51,621 nucleotides of DNA from Colwellia sp. (GCA_026196955.1 JAPHTO010000078.1:1-51621); one strand, 5' to 3'; shown: positions 26,428 through 35,375, numbered from the stretch's first letter. The notes: generated by a model not told the origin, from the sequence alone. Made by a program: numbers and translations.

Positions 26428-27951
26428 CTATTCCCTACCAGTCAAAACGGCTGAGGCCAACTCAAATAAAGGTTGGGGGTAAATAAATAATGTTAAGCAG
26501 CCTAATGTTGTTACAACAATGGCGATTAAAGAAGGCAAAGGAGCCTCTTTTATATCAAAGCTAGAGGCTTTATTTTCTGAGATTTCTGTGGTGTCGAGCG
26601 ATGTATTAGACGTTTTAAAAGATATGAGGTTGGGAAAAAAGGCATGAAAAGGAATAGGCAATAGATAAGCAATATTAAGTAAAGAGCTCAACATTAAAAT
26701 CACCATCAGTACAAACTGTTCCGTTTCTATTGTTCCCATCATTAAATACCATTTGCTCCATGTGCCTCCGGTTGGAGGTACGCCAATAATACTCAGGCTA
26801 GCAATAAAAAATGCGATCATCGTCAGCGGCATTTGACGACCAATACCGCGCATATCACTAATTTTTGATTTATGTAAAGTCACTAAAATAGCGCCGGCAC
26901 AAAAGAACAAGGTTATCTTGCCAAACGCATGCATAGCGATATGCATAGAACTGCCAATTACGCCTGAAGATGTTGCGAGTAGGGCGCCAATAGTTACGTA
27001 ACCCAATTGACTTACTGTTGAATAGGCTAACCTTGCTTTTAGATTGTCTTGCCTCATGGCAATGAGTGAGGCAAGTAATACCGAAGCGCCAGCCAAGTAC
27101 AATAAAAATTGCGTGGTAGGTAATACTGCGAGTAAATCTAAACCGAAAATAAATACGCAGACTTTTAACACAGTGAACACACCAGCCTTTACTACCGCAA
27201 CTGCATGTAAAAGTGAGCTTACAGGCGTTGGGGCAACCATAGCCGCAGGCAACCAACGATGAAAAGGCATAATCGCGGCTTTACCAATACCAAAAATGAA
27301 CAGTGCCAATAAGGTGCCGGCAATCACTTTATCAACATCATCAGCAAATATACCGCCGATCTTAAAATCTAATGTGCCTGCGACAAACCAAGTACTGACA
27401 ATAGCGAGTAGAAAGAAAACGATTGAAGTAGTAAGCAAAATTCCAAGGTAAGTTCGCCCACCTTTTTTGGCTTTTTCAGTACCTGCGTGTGTCACTAAAG
27501 GGTAAGTAGACAGTGTTAACACTTCATAAAAGATAAACAAGGTAAAAAGATTTGCTGAAAATGCCAGCCCCATTACTGCGCCAATAGCAACGGCGAAACA
27601 CACATAAAAACGCGTTTGATTTTTTTCTTGATGACTGCGCATATAGCCAATGGCATAACATGTTGTCACCAACCATAGGAAACTAGCAATTAAGGCGAAC
27701 AACATGCCTAGTGGCTCAATATCAAAGCTAATTGTTAAACCTGGTAAAAGCTCCCACCAAAAAACACTGATGGATTTTCCGGCAGATAAACCTTGATATA
27801 AATTAACCACTAGAAATATCAAGAGTACACAGGTGGTAATTGTGACACTTTCTCGAAGGTTAGGACTTTTCCCTGTGGCTACAATTACAAAAGTCGACAC
27901 CAAAGGAAGAAGAATAGCGAGTTGAAGTATAACTTCTAAGGAAAGGCTCAT
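26428..27951 (-). CDS. Second D-type proton-conducting subunit of Mrp antiporter
   Basis: 507 aa, about 14 TM helices. The ion-pair glutamate lies in LFIFYEVLTLSTYP and the channel lysine in SLLHAVAVVKAGVFTVLKV, with PFHRWLPAAMVAPTPVSSLLHA between them; that wording is closer to NuoM/NuoL than to canonical MrpD. A C-terminal polar loop carries TSLDTTEISENKASSF. It overlaps mnhD by 4 bases (ATGA), so the two are coupled in translation. Confidence 0.88.
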   Translation of the reverse strand: MSLSLEVILQLAILLPLVSTFVIVATGKSPNLRESVTITTCVLLIFLVVNLYQGLSAGKSISVFWWELLPGLTISFDIEPLGMLFALIASFLWLVTTCYAIGYMRSHQEKNQTRFYVCFAVAIGAVMGLAFSANLFTLFIFYEVLTLSTYPLVTHAGTEKAKKGGRTYLGILLTTSIVFFLLAIVSTWFVAGTLDFKIGGIFADDVDKVIAGTLLALFIFGIGKAAIMPFHRWLPAAMVAPTPVSSLLHAVAVVKAGVFTVLKVCVFIFGLDLLAVLPTTQFLLYLAGASVLLASLIAMRQDNLKARLAYSTVSQLGYVTIGALLATSSGVIGSSMHIAMHAFGKITLFFCAGAILVTLHKSKISDMRGIGRQMPLTMIAFFIASLSIIGVPPTGGTWSKWYLMMGTIETEQFVLMVILMLSSLLNIAYLLPIPFHAFFPNLISFKTSNTSLDTTEISENKASSFDIKEAPLPSLIAIVVTTLGCLTLFIYPQPLFELASAVLTGRE

Positions 27952-29426
27952 AATGATACTCCAAACAAGCTTTGTGCGGCGGCTTCTGCTACCTGTACAC
28001 TAAGGCGAGTATCTATGCCAAAATAAATATTGGCGATAATCAGTGTCCATATTGGAATAAGAAAACTCATCGGCGCCTCTTTAACTGGTGAGCTGTTGTC
28101 TAATGGCGCTTTGAAATAGGCAGCTTCGACAATTCGCCAAACATAAACAACCGCTAACATTGACCCTAACAGAATAAGTACAGCAACAGGCCACCAACCT
28201 TGCTCGATTAACGCCATCAGTAAATACCATTTACTGACAAAGCCCACTGTTAACGGCACACCAATTAAACTTAATCCGCCAATAACAATCGCCGCCATGG
28301 TCAATGGCATTTGACGACCTAAACCACGAAGATTATTAAGTTCAATGTTACCTACGCGATAAATAACCGCAGCTAAGGCTAAAAATATTGCTCCTTTCAT
28401 TAATGCGTGGTTGAACAAGTGCAATAGCGTTGCGGTTAACCCTGTTACTGTGCTCAAACTAAAACCAACAATCATATAGCCAATTTGAGCAATACTGGAA
28501 TAGGCAAAAAGGTGTTTAACATTACGTTGATAAATTGCTGATGTTGAGGCAGCAAAAATACCGATCAAGCCAAGTGCCATGAATAAGGTCTGCAACGGAA
28601 CTGTTGTGAAAGAAAATGAGAGCCCAAACACAGAAAAGGTGAATCGAATCAGTAAATAGACAGCGACTTTAGTTGCGGTTGCGGCAAAAAATGCCGTGAC
28701 AATTGATGGTGCGTAGGCGTATGCATTAGGTAACCACAAATGTAATGGAAACATCGCCAACTTTAAGCAGACACCAACAATCACAAAAGCAAAGGCAGCG
28801 AATACAGTACGAGTTTGAGCGACTTCAGGTAAACGTTGTGACAAGTCATACATATTGAGTGTGCCTGTCATTTGATATATCAAGCCAATACCAATCAAAA
28901 TAAACGTCGCGCCTATGGTTCCCATGATCAAATATTGATACGACGCCCAAAGCGCTTGTCTATTTTTCCCCATCGCGATTAATGCATAAGCCGATAACGA
29001 TGAGATTTCTAAAAACACAAAAACATTAAAGGCATCGCCTGTTGCAACAATACCCAACATGCCGGTAAGCGATAGTAGATATAAAATGTAAAAATAAACG
29101 TGCTTATTTTTTGGTATTTCTTTCTCAATGCTGGTTTGGGCAGCAAATAAAACGACCGTACTGATGCCTGAAACAATTAACAGTAAAAAAGCATTGAGCT
29201 TATCAATGCGATACTCTATTCCCCATGGCGCTTGCCAGCCACCTAGCTCGTAGCTAATTACGCCTGAGGTCATCACTTGTTGTAATAATAAAATGCTTAT
29301 CGCAAATGCCAAGCCACTAGCAATGAGAGAAAATAACCATACCAGTTGAGCGCGCTTTAACATTAAACAAATAGGCGCCGCCATCAGCGGAATAATTACC
29401 TGTAAAATAGGTAAGTGTGCTATCAC
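27948..29426 (-). CDS. mnhD: Mrp/Mnh antiporter subunit D
   Basis: 492 aa, about 14 TM helices. The closest of the three proton-conducting subunits to canonical MrpD: glutamate in NVFVFLEISSLSAYALIAMG, lysine in FFAATATKVAVYLLIRF, and LPLHLWLPNAY-like FPLHLWLPNAYAYAPS. It directly follows mnhC with a 4-base overlap, as in known mrp operons. It provides one of the ion-translocating channels of the inner-membrane complex. Confidence 0.94.
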   Translation of the reverse strand: MIAHLPILQVIIPLMAAPICLMLKRAQLVWLFSLIASGLAFAISILLLQQVMTSGVISYELGGWQAPWGIEYRIDKLNAFLLLIVSGISTVVLFAAQTSIEKEIPKNKHVYFYILYLLSLTGMLGIVATGDAFNVFVFLEISSLSAYALIAMGKNRQALWASYQYLIMGTIGATFILIGIGLIYQMTGTLNMYDLSQRLPEVAQTRTVFAAFAFVIVGVCLKLAMFPLHLWLPNAYAYAPSIVTAFFAATATKVAVYLLIRFTFSVFGLSFSFTTVPLQTLFMALGLIGIFAASTSAIYQRNVKHLFAYSSIAQIGYMIVGFSLSTVTGLTATLLHLFNHALMKGAIFLALAAVIYRVGNIELNNLRGLGRQMPLTMAAIVIGGLSLIGVPLTVGFVSKWYLLMALIEQGWWPVAVLILLGSMLAVVYVWRIVEAAYFKAPLDNSSPVKEAPMSFLIPIWTLIIANIYFGIDTRLSVQVAEAAAQSLFGVSL

Positions 29427-29818
29427 GCTTCTTCCTCCTGCTTACGCTTGGCATGCGCGTTATTATCTTGTTGTTGATTATCTTGTTGCTGTATAGATTC
29501 TTCTTCAATGGAGCCGTAAGCTTCTTTTATTCGAACCACTAATGACAAACCTAATGCGGTGGTTGCAATGCCCACTACAATAGCAGTAAGGATAAGTACA
29601 TGAGGCAAAGGATTAGAGTATTGAACGATATCGTCAGCTAAAATTGGTGCTGTTCCCCCGTCAACTTTCGCCATGCTGATATAAAATATGAAGACTGAGG
29701 TTTGGAAAACCGATAGACCAACAATTTTTTTAATTAAGTTGCCATGCGCAATGACGATATATAAACCACTCATCATCAGAGTGATCACAACCCAGTGATT
29801 AAAAAGATCCATTAACAT
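29423..29818 (-). CDS. mnhC: Mrp/Mnh antiporter subunit C (NuoK-like)
   Basis: 131 aa. Three TM helices as in NuoK: residues about 8-26, 33-52, 73-98. The middle helix is KKIVGLSVFQTSVFIFYIS and the loop before the third has GGTAPILADDIVQYSNPLPHVLILTAIVVGIATTALGLSL, the characteristic MrpC segment. The C-terminal 25 residues are a glutamine/asparagine-rich cytoplasmic tail. It overlaps the upstream B-type gene by one base. Confidence 0.95.
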   Translation of the reverse strand: MLMDLFNHWVVITLMMSGLYIVIAHGNLIKKIVGLSVFQTSVFIFYISMAKVDGGTAPILADDIVQYSNPLPHVLILTAIVVGIATTALGLSLVVRIKEAYGSIEEESIQQQDNQQQDNNAHAKRKQEEEA

Positions 29819-30831
29819 TACGACGACTCCTGATTTTTCACGCGCTCGTTATGTTGATGTAATTCTAGGCGCCCAGCAAAGCTGAAAAAGATAATCATCA
29901 TTACAGAGGCAACTGTACAACCAACGCCCCACTCGATTAATAAAATGCCTAAATGTTGACCCGCAATAGGATCGCTAGCTAAAACATTGTAATTGAAGAA
30001 ATTCCCATCATTCATTAAAGAGACAATACCAACACTGCCATAAAGCAGCACACCAACAGCAGCAATGAGTTGGATAAATGTTTGATTGATGACTTTACGC
30101 GCAGTGTTTAAACCAAACAGCATCGCATACAAAATAATAGCGGCAGCGAAGATTACACCTGCTTGAAAACCGCCACCAGGGCCAAAATCGCCGTGAAATT
30201 GAACATAAAGCGCAAACAAGAAAATAAAAGGAATTAACATTTTTGCCACAATTCGAATAACCAGATGCTGCTCATGCATAGAGTCATTTATTGAGGAAAT
30301 TTTCTCAGCATCCTCTTTGCGACGGGCTACCGATAACAGGGTTAACACCCCGATACCGGCAGTAAATATGACGACCACTTCACCAAAAGTGTCGAATGCT
30401 CTATAGCTAGCAAGTACAGAGGTTACAATATTAGGCACACCAACCTCAGCCATTGAATCATTGATATATCGAGGTGCTACATGTTGGTGAATTGGCGCAT
30501 CAGCAGCGCCAAAATGTGGCATATCAAAAGTACCGTATATCAGCAAACCTCCTGTTATCAACACGATGCACAACGCCGGCAATGGCTTATGCCGATTTGT
30601 TTTTTCTTTTCGGCCTGTCATGGCAATGACAACCAGCATGAGTAAGGTTGAAATACCAGCTCCGACAGCAGCTTCAGTAAAAGCAACGTCAACGGCATCC
30701 ATTGCGACAAAAAAACTTGCAGACAATAGCCCATAAATACCTAACAGCATAACCACTGCAAACAAATCTTTCATGCGAATGATCGCAATCGCAACAACCA
30801 CCAATAAGGTAAGTAGAATAATATCAATCAA
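29818..30831 (-). CDS. Fused MrpA-C-terminal/MrpB subunit (DUF4040 plus MnhB)
   Basis: 337 aa. Residues 1-75 are three TM helices of the DUF4040 type, the part found at the C-terminus of full-length MrpA. Residues about 85-170 resemble the MbhE-like segment (RAFDTFGEVVVIFTAGIGVLTLLS). Residues about 190-325 are the MnhB domain (HGDFGPGGGFQAGVIFAAAIILYAML). So the C-terminal piece of MrpA is fused to MrpB and the NuoL-like body of MrpA is absent. This matches group 3-type Mrp systems. It overlaps mnhG by 4 bases and mnhC by 1. Confidence 0.9.
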   Translation of the reverse strand: MIDIILLTLLVVVAIAIIRMKDLFAVVMLLGIYGLLSASFFVAMDAVDVAFTEAAVGAGISTLLMLVVIAMTGRKEKTNRHKPLPALCIVLITGGLLIYGTFDMPHFGAADAPIHQHVAPRYINDSMAEVGVPNIVTSVLASYRAFDTFGEVVVIFTAGIGVLTLLSVARRKEDAEKISSINDSMHEQHLVIRIVAKMLIPFIFLFALYVQFHGDFGPGGGFQAGVIFAAAIILYAMLFGLNTARKVINQTFIQLIAAVGVLLYGSVGIVSLMNDGNFFNYNVLASDPIAGQHLGILLIEWGVGCTVASVMMIIFFSFAGRLELHQHNERVKNQESS

Positions 30832-31175
30832 GTGTTCGATGAGGATATCTCCTTATTATTTTTCTCCTGATTGCTTAAGCTTTTGGGTGTTAAACCGTTA
30901 TGAAAAGCCGCTTTGGCTAATACATGACTGGTAGTTGGGCCAATTAACAAGGTTAATAACAGTACCATAGCTAATTTGGCGAACACTAAGAAATCAGTAC
31001 TGATTATCATCAGTCCAACCAAAATCATTCCAGCCCCTAAGGTATCAGTAACGCCCACGGCATGCATACGCGTATAAAAATCAGGAAAGCGCAAAAGCCC
31101 AATAGCCCCTGAAAAACAAAGAAAGCTACCAATCAGTAAGAAGAAGCCGCTGCTAATCGTTATAATCATATCCAT
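30828..31175 (-). CDS. mnhG: Mrp/Mnh antiporter subunit G
   Basis: 115 aa, three TM helices. The segment GAIGLLRFPDFYTRMHAVGVTDTLGAG is the hallmark of MrpG/PhaG. It abuts mnhF with no gap (stop and start codons adjacent) and overlaps the following fused gene by 4 bases. Confidence 0.96.
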   Translation of the reverse strand: MDMIITISSGFFLLIGSFLCFSGAIGLLRFPDFYTRMHAVGVTDTLGAGMILVGLMIISTDFLVFAKLAMVLLLTLLIGPTTSHVLAKAAFHNGLTPKSLSNQEKNNKEISSSNT

Positions 31176-31469
31176 TTAAGGCTCCTTCTTTAGTGATTCA
31201 TTATCGTTAGGTGAATGTTTAAATTGATTGGTATCCGAGTAGCGTAATACGCCAATAACACTGATGAAATTGATCAGTGCATACACAATAGCGATATCTA
31301 AAAATTCAGGCCTGCCCATGACAAAACCTAGCAAAGAAATAAGCAGTACCGTTTTAGTGCCGAACATATTGACTGCCAAAATACGGTCATAGAGTGTTGG
31401 CCCAATAACTCCTCGAATGATGGCTAAAATCATGGCGACAAAAATAGCAAGTGTGGCTGCAATTAACAT
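31176..31469 (-). CDS. mnhF: Mrp/Mnh antiporter subunit F
   Basis: 97 aa, three TM helices. RGVIGPTLYDRILAVNMFGTKTVLLISLLGFVMGRPEFLDIAIVYALINFISVIGVLRY matches MrpF/PhaF, including the conserved DRI and aspartate of the third helix. Its start overlaps the mnhE stop by one base (TAATG). Confidence 0.96.
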   Translation of the reverse strand: MLIAATLAIFVAMILAIIRGVIGPTLYDRILAVNMFGTKTVLLISLLGFVMGRPEFLDIAIVYALINFISVIGVLRYSDTNQFKHSPNDNESLKKEP

Positions 31470-31939
31470 TAGCGTTCCAACAAGGTTACTCGGCGATCCA
31501 TTTCACCGGCTTCTAATGATTCAATATCCTTATAAAGTAAGGCATGAACTATAATTTCATCTTCAACTAAGTCGATGGCAACGGTACCTGGTGTTAGGGT
31601 AATAGAATTGGCATAAATCACTTTTCCCATATCAGTTTGTTGACTAATTTTTATTTTCTTTAGTGAGGGGGATATGCTCTTTTTACCGAGCCAAATATGT
31701 TTTACTACGGTGATATTGGCTTGAATAATCTCTTTGATAAGCCACAAATGGTAACCGAATATTTTACGTGTGAGATATAAGGGTTGGGATTCATGATCGA
31801 CAACATCCATTTTACGCGCAATAACTAAAATTAACACAATAGACGCAAAACCAAGTGATAAAATTAGTACACTATAATGGCCTGAGTTAAGTAACCAAAA
31901 CGCTGCTAAAGTTACAAATAAGCTAATAATATGCTTCAT
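31469..31939 (-). CDS. mnhE: Mrp/Mnh antiporter subunit E
   Basis: 156 aa from the ATG at 31939, chosen because GAGGG precedes it; an ATG 18 bases upstream (31957) lacks a ribosome-binding site. Two or three N-terminal TM helices (about residues 5-45) are followed by a soluble part with LWLIKEIIQANITVVKHIW, YANSITLTPGTVAIDLVEDEIIVHAL and a GEMDRRV end, the MrpE/PhaE pattern. It is the first antiporter gene of the operon and follows the HPF-like gene after about 70 bases. Confidence 0.95.
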   Translation of the reverse strand: MKHIISLFVTLAAFWLLNSGHYSVLILSLGFASIVLILVIARKMDVVDHESQPLYLTRKIFGYHLWLIKEIIQANITVVKHIWLGKKSISPSLKKIKISQQTDMGKVIYANSITLTPGTVAIDLVEDEIIVHALLYKDIESLEAGEMDRRVTLLER

Positions 31940-32008
31940 AAACCCTCTGTTAGACATTTGTTTTTAAACGCTATTTTATTATAAAAAGCGTACTTTAATC
32001 ATTTTTAC

Positions 32009-32302
32009 CTATGAAAGTTTTCGTGAAAGTGTTCGAGCCGCCTTTTGAATAACACGATCGATGACGAAATAGAGATCAGCGTGAGTTTCCTCAATGACAA
32101 TATTGGGCATGCGATAAAGTGAAAGTGTTAATGAGCAGTGCTTTTCAACGTTGCCATTTTGACCGATAGCATCAGATATAATAAAGGTGATGGATGAGAT
32201 ATACGCATCCATCTTTGATAATGCTAACCTAAGTTTTCGCTGAATAAGCTCTTCTATTGATTGCTCTATTTCGATTAAACGATTTTGAATATCAATTTTC
32301 AT
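32009..32302 (-). CDS. HPF/RaiA-like ribosome hibernation factor, short
   Basis: 97 aa. The pattern of a long N-terminal helix (IEQSIEELIQRKLRLALSK), a beta strand SSITFIISDAIG, a CSLTLSLYRMPNIVIEETHADLYFVIDRVIQKAARTLSRKL segment resembles HPF/YfiA/RaiA, which bind in the ribosomal A/P sites of stalled or stationary ribosomes. It overlaps the 80-aa gene upstream by 4 bases (ATGA) and lies ahead of mnhE, so it looks to be part of the antiporter operon. The link between ion stress and ribosome hibernation is inferred, not proven. Confidence 0.8.
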   Translation of the reverse strand: MKIDIQNRLIEIEQSIEELIQRKLRLALSKMDAYISSITFIISDAIGQNGNVEKHCSLTLSLYRMPNIVIEETHADLYFVIDRVIQKAARTLSRKLS

Positions 32303-32541
32303 AGGCTATTCACTTTACTTTCAGCAGAGCTTGCTGTCTTCAACATGTGAACTAAACGAGCATAATTTCTGGGTTTTCTATTTCGTGCTTTATTACCTGT
32401 ACTTTTGCTAAATGCTCTCTCGACTAACGTGGTTGACTTTTGCTCTCTATCAAGCCTGCCCGCGTTCTCTGTTGATGAAGAGATTGATAGAAATGACTGA
32501 AAATTAGCGAGCGATAAAGAGTGCTTTTTATAAAATGTCAT
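32299..32541 (-). CDS. Small basic protein of unknown function heading the Mrp operon
   Basis: 80 aa, rich in Ser, Lys and Arg, with a run RNRKPRNYARLVHM near the end. No TM helix, no recognised family. Support for being a gene is the 4-base ATGA overlap with the HPF-like gene and the position at the operon head opposite nhaR. The start ATG has a weak GGA ahead. It could bind RNA or ribosomes. Confidence 0.6.
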   Translation of the reverse strand: MTFYKKHSLSLANFQSFLSISSSTENAGRLDREQKSTTLVERAFSKSTGNKARNRKPRNYARLVHMLKTASSAESKVNSL

Positions 32542-32654
32542 AATTATCCAGAGAACAGCTTAATGAGTCCTACATTGTTTATAGCTCACTTGTGTTTGTA
32601 GGTAAATTCGAATATTGTTTCATTTATCATCGAATAAAACTGAAAAGTATATTT

Positions 32655-33545
32655 ATGAGTCCTCTAAATTATAATCATCTGTATTATTTCTATGTCGTTG
32701 CTACCGAAGGTAGTATCACCAAAGCGAGTAAAAGACTGAACCTAACACCACAAACAATAAGCGGCCAAATAACTGGCTTTGAAGCGCAAATTGGTGTCAA
32801 TTTATTTGAGCGTAAAGGAAAGGCGTTAACGCTATCTGAAATAGGGTTGCTCATCTATAGCTATGCCGAAGAAATTTTTCAGTTGGGGGATGAAGTAAAG
32901 AATATCTTAAAAAGAAAGCAACCTAGCCTTTGGCACACCTTCACTGTTGGCATAACAGATGTTATACCTAAGGTCTTAGCATACGAGTTGTTGTCACCGG
33001 TACTAAACATGAATGAACCTGTTCGCTTGATTTGCCAAGAGGGTGACCAAGATCATTTACTGGCCGATTTATCTATTAACAAAATTGATTGTATTTTGAC
33101 AGATCAGCCACTTCAGTTAGGCAGCCATGTGAAAGCATATAACCACTTACTCACTGAAAGTGGTGTTACTTTTTTTGCTGCTGAAGACTTACTGAAGGAT
33201 TGCAATGAAGAGTTTCCAAAAATATTGTCTAATTTTTCTTGGCTCATGCAGAGCAAAAAGTCCGCTGTGAGAGCTCGATTATCTTCGTGGTTAGAAAAAA
33301 ACAATATATCACCAAATATTGTGGCTGAATTTGATGATAGCGCGTTAATGAAGTCATTTGGAAAATCAGGTTTTGGTATTTTTAGCAGCCCAGCCCTTAT
33401 TGATGAATACATTGTCGATAAATACGATGTGAAAATTATTGGTCATACTGAGGAAATTAAGGAACGCTACTATATTATCTCTCCAGAGCGGAGGTTAAAA
33501 CATCCCGCAATTCTTGAGATAGTCAATGCCGCTAATAAACAATAA
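32655..33545 (+). CDS. nhaR: NhaR-type LysR-family regulator
   Basis: 296 aa from the ATG at 32655; the in-frame ATG at 32592 would add 21 residues that do not fit. Residues 3-62 are the LysR helix-turn-helix (YNHLYYFYVVATEGSITKASKRLNLTPQTISGQI). The rest is the substrate-binding domain (GITDVIPKVLAYELLSPVL, LSINKIDCILTDQPL, SGFGIFSSPALIDEYI). The wording is that of NhaR, the Na+-responsive activator of nhaA in E. coli. Here it is divergent from the HPF-Mrp operon, so the antiporter is the probable target. About 113 bp separate the start codons and must hold both promoters. Confidence 0.9.
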   Translation: MSPLNYNHLYYFYVVATEGSITKASKRLNLTPQTISGQITGFEAQIGVNLFERKGKALTLSEIGLLIYSYAEEIFQLGDEVKNILKRKQPSLWHTFTVGITDVIPKVLAYELLSPVLNMNEPVRLICQEGDQDHLLADLSINKIDCILTDQPLQLGSHVKAYNHLLTESGVTFFAAEDLLKDCNEEFPKILSNFSWLMQSKKSAVRARLSSWLEKNNISPNIVAEFDDSALMKSFGKSGFGIFSSPALIDEYIVDKYDVKIIGHTEEIKERYYIISPERRLKHPAILEIVNAANKQ

Positions 33546-33656
33546 GCTGCGCTAAAATAGCTGTCATAGCGACTCCACAGGTAAAGTGATACGATTAACG
33601 CGTTTAGTGGTGTATTGCTACTCTATAGGGGAAATGAAGTAGCCACCAATGCTCTA

Positions 33657-33920
33657 TTACCAATCATCGTAAATATCCAATGCTCCTGAAACAAATTGTC
33701 GAGATCCCCTTTTTTTCTCCTGTGGGTTTTGCACTTTTTCTTCTATTTCTTTGTTTTCTATTTGTGGTTTTTCAGAAACTTCAACGGCTTGTATTTTTTC
33801 TGCTATTTTTTCTAGCGCATCCTGTTCTAGCCATACTCCGTGGCATTGGGGACAATCATTAACTTCAATAGAGAAATGACTGGTAACGGTTAAAGAAATT
33901 TGACATCGTGGACAGATCAT
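33657..33920 (-). CDS. TFIIB-type zinc-finger domain protein
   Basis: 87 aa. Residues 1-45 are the zinc ribbon MICPRCQISL...NDCPQCHGVWLEQDALEKI with two CPxC pairs and the acidic/aromatic GVWLE end, as in small zf-TFIIB proteins of bacteria. The remainder is an acidic, lysine/glutamate-rich linker ending SGALDIYDDW. No function is established for this family. Convergent with nhaR. Confidence 0.85.
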   Translation of the reverse strand: MICPRCQISLTVTSHFSIEVNDCPQCHGVWLEQDALEKIAEKIQAVEVSEKPQIENKEIEEKVQNPQEKKRGSRQFVSGALDIYDDW

Positions 33921-34195
33921 TACTTTACCTTTAGAGCTAGATATAGGGGTATAGTTAAGCTAACACGATAAATTTGTAATATATATTCGAATAATCAAGC
34001 TGTTTTGTTCGGATTTTACGAATATAGTTAAAAGGAATGAAAAGAAAAACGTAATGTATAAATAAAAAATTATACAATTGCCATGTCACTTTTAAAGTTA
34101 CACACTGTTGCACAAATATGCTTAGTGAATATGTATTTATGTGACAGAATAAGTCACTATACTTTTGAAAAGTTGATTATTTCTAGGATCAGGAA

Positions 34196-34762
34196 ATGAA
34201 AAAAATAATAAGTTTACTTACTACCGTATTAATTACTTTTACCTTAGCTGCATGTGTGCAAGTGCCCGTAGAAAACCAAAGTAGAGCTAATCAGCTAGCT
34301 GTTTCTAGCGTTAGAGATTTGCCTATAACCTATCCTGTCGGTAGTCTTTTTTCATTATCACCCAAATATGTAAAAGATACTTCGCTTAAGGCCGAACAAA
34401 CTCAAAAAATTTACGCTCTCTATACCAATGTTATTATTGAAAATTTACAACAAAATCATTTTGAAAACACAACTTCCCCAACACTTGCAGCATTTCATGT
34501 TGGCTTTGGTATTGCGTTAACAGAAGACTTTTCGGATGAGAAAATTAATCAAAAGTTTGGCGTTTCACCGGGGTTGCCTGAGCAAGAAAGCTTGAAAAAA
34601 GGCAGTGTGCTAATTTATATCGAGGATGCTCAAACAGGTGAGCGTGTTTGGCGAGGTATTGTACAAGGGTTTGCTCACGAAAACTTGTCACCAGAGCAAA
34701 GAGAACAAAGAGCTGAAACCATTGTTGCTGCGGTGCTGAAACAATTTTATCAAACCAATTAA
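34196..34762 (+). CDS. DUF4136-type lipoprotein
   Basis: 188 aa. Signal peptide with lipobox TLAAC (Cys20). The mature domain has the DUF4136 order: early YPVGSLFSLSPKY, LYTNVIIENLQQNHF, AFHVGFGIALTEDF, KGSVLIYIEDAQTGERVWRGIVQGFA, and a final helix AAVLKQF. AGGA lies 7 bases before the ATG. Family function unknown. The next gene on the same strand, 62 bases later, is another secreted protein. Confidence 0.85.
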   Translation: MKKIISLLTTVLITFTLAACVQVPVENQSRANQLAVSSVRDLPITYPVGSLFSLSPKYVKDTSLKAEQTQKIYALYTNVIIENLQQNHFENTTSPTLAAFHVGFGIALTEDFSDEKINQKFGVSPGLPEQESLKKGSVLIYIEDAQTGERVWRGIVQGFAHENLSPEQREQRAETIVAAVLKQFYQTN

Positions 34763-34830
34763 CACTTTTTTACAATACAAAGCGCATAAATATGGTCTTA
34801 TAAGGTAAGCCTACAAAAGAGGATATGACA

Positions 34831-35337
34831 ATGAAAAAATTAACCACAATATTAATCACAATACTGACTTTAGTTACTTTTCAAAGCCAGGCTTATGCTG
34901 CAACGAGCGAAGTAACGTGGACCGATTATGACAAGTATCGTGATATTAAGTCAGGTGATGAAAGTCGCAAGCATTTTCGCGAAAGAACGTTTAAACATTT
35001 TGAGAAGCATTTTGCTAAATTAGCTGAGCAATTACCTGAAGGGCAAGTTTTGAAAATTGATGTAACAGATGTCGATTTAGCGGGTGACACTAATGCAGGT
35101 GGAATAAACCGCTTGCGTATTGTTAAAGAAATATACTTTCCTCGCATGGATTTTTCATATCAGCTTGTTAATGCCGATGGTAGTGTCGTAAAAGAAGATA
35201 CCGTTGAATTGAAAGATATGGATTTTATGAGTGGCAGTAACTTGAAGTATCGTAATAAATCATTGGGTTATGAAAAGAAAATGCTTGATGATTGGTTTTT
35301 AAAAACTTTTAAAGATTTAGTTGTTGAGAAAAAATAG
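34831..35337 (+). CDS. DUF3016-type secreted protein
   Basis: 168 aa from the ATG at 34831 (AAGAGGA at 34817-34823 gives 7-base spacing); an ATG two codons upstream is too near the ribosome-binding site. A signal peptide ends near QAYA-ATSE. The mature domain has VTWTDYDKYRDIKSGDESRKHF, HFAKLAEQLPEGQVLKIDVTDVDLAG and MDFMSG, the DUF3016 pattern of Alteromonadales periplasmic proteins. Function unknown. A strong terminator follows. Confidence 0.85.
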   Translation: MKKLTTILITILTLVTFQSQAYAATSEVTWTDYDKYRDIKSGDESRKHFRERTFKHFEKHFAKLAEQLPEGQVLKIDVTDVDLAGDTNAGGINRLRIVKEIYFPRMDFSYQLVNADGSVVKEDTVELKDMDFMSGSNLKYRNKSLGYEKKMLDDWFLKTFKDLVVEKK

Positions 35338-35375
35338 TTAAGTAGTATGACAATACACTAACTTGTTCAACTCTT

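Noticed and set aside
24411-31957. Complex I or a membrane-bound hydrogenase
   Set aside because: The three NuoL/M/N-like proteins suggested it, but E, F, G, B and C subunits of Mrp are present and no Fe-S, NiFe or NADH-binding subunits are.
33546-33660. Terminator hairpin between nhaR and the zinc-finger gene
   Set aside because: AGTGGTG/CCACC and GCTACT/AGTAGC pairings exist but with large gaps and no T-run; too weak.
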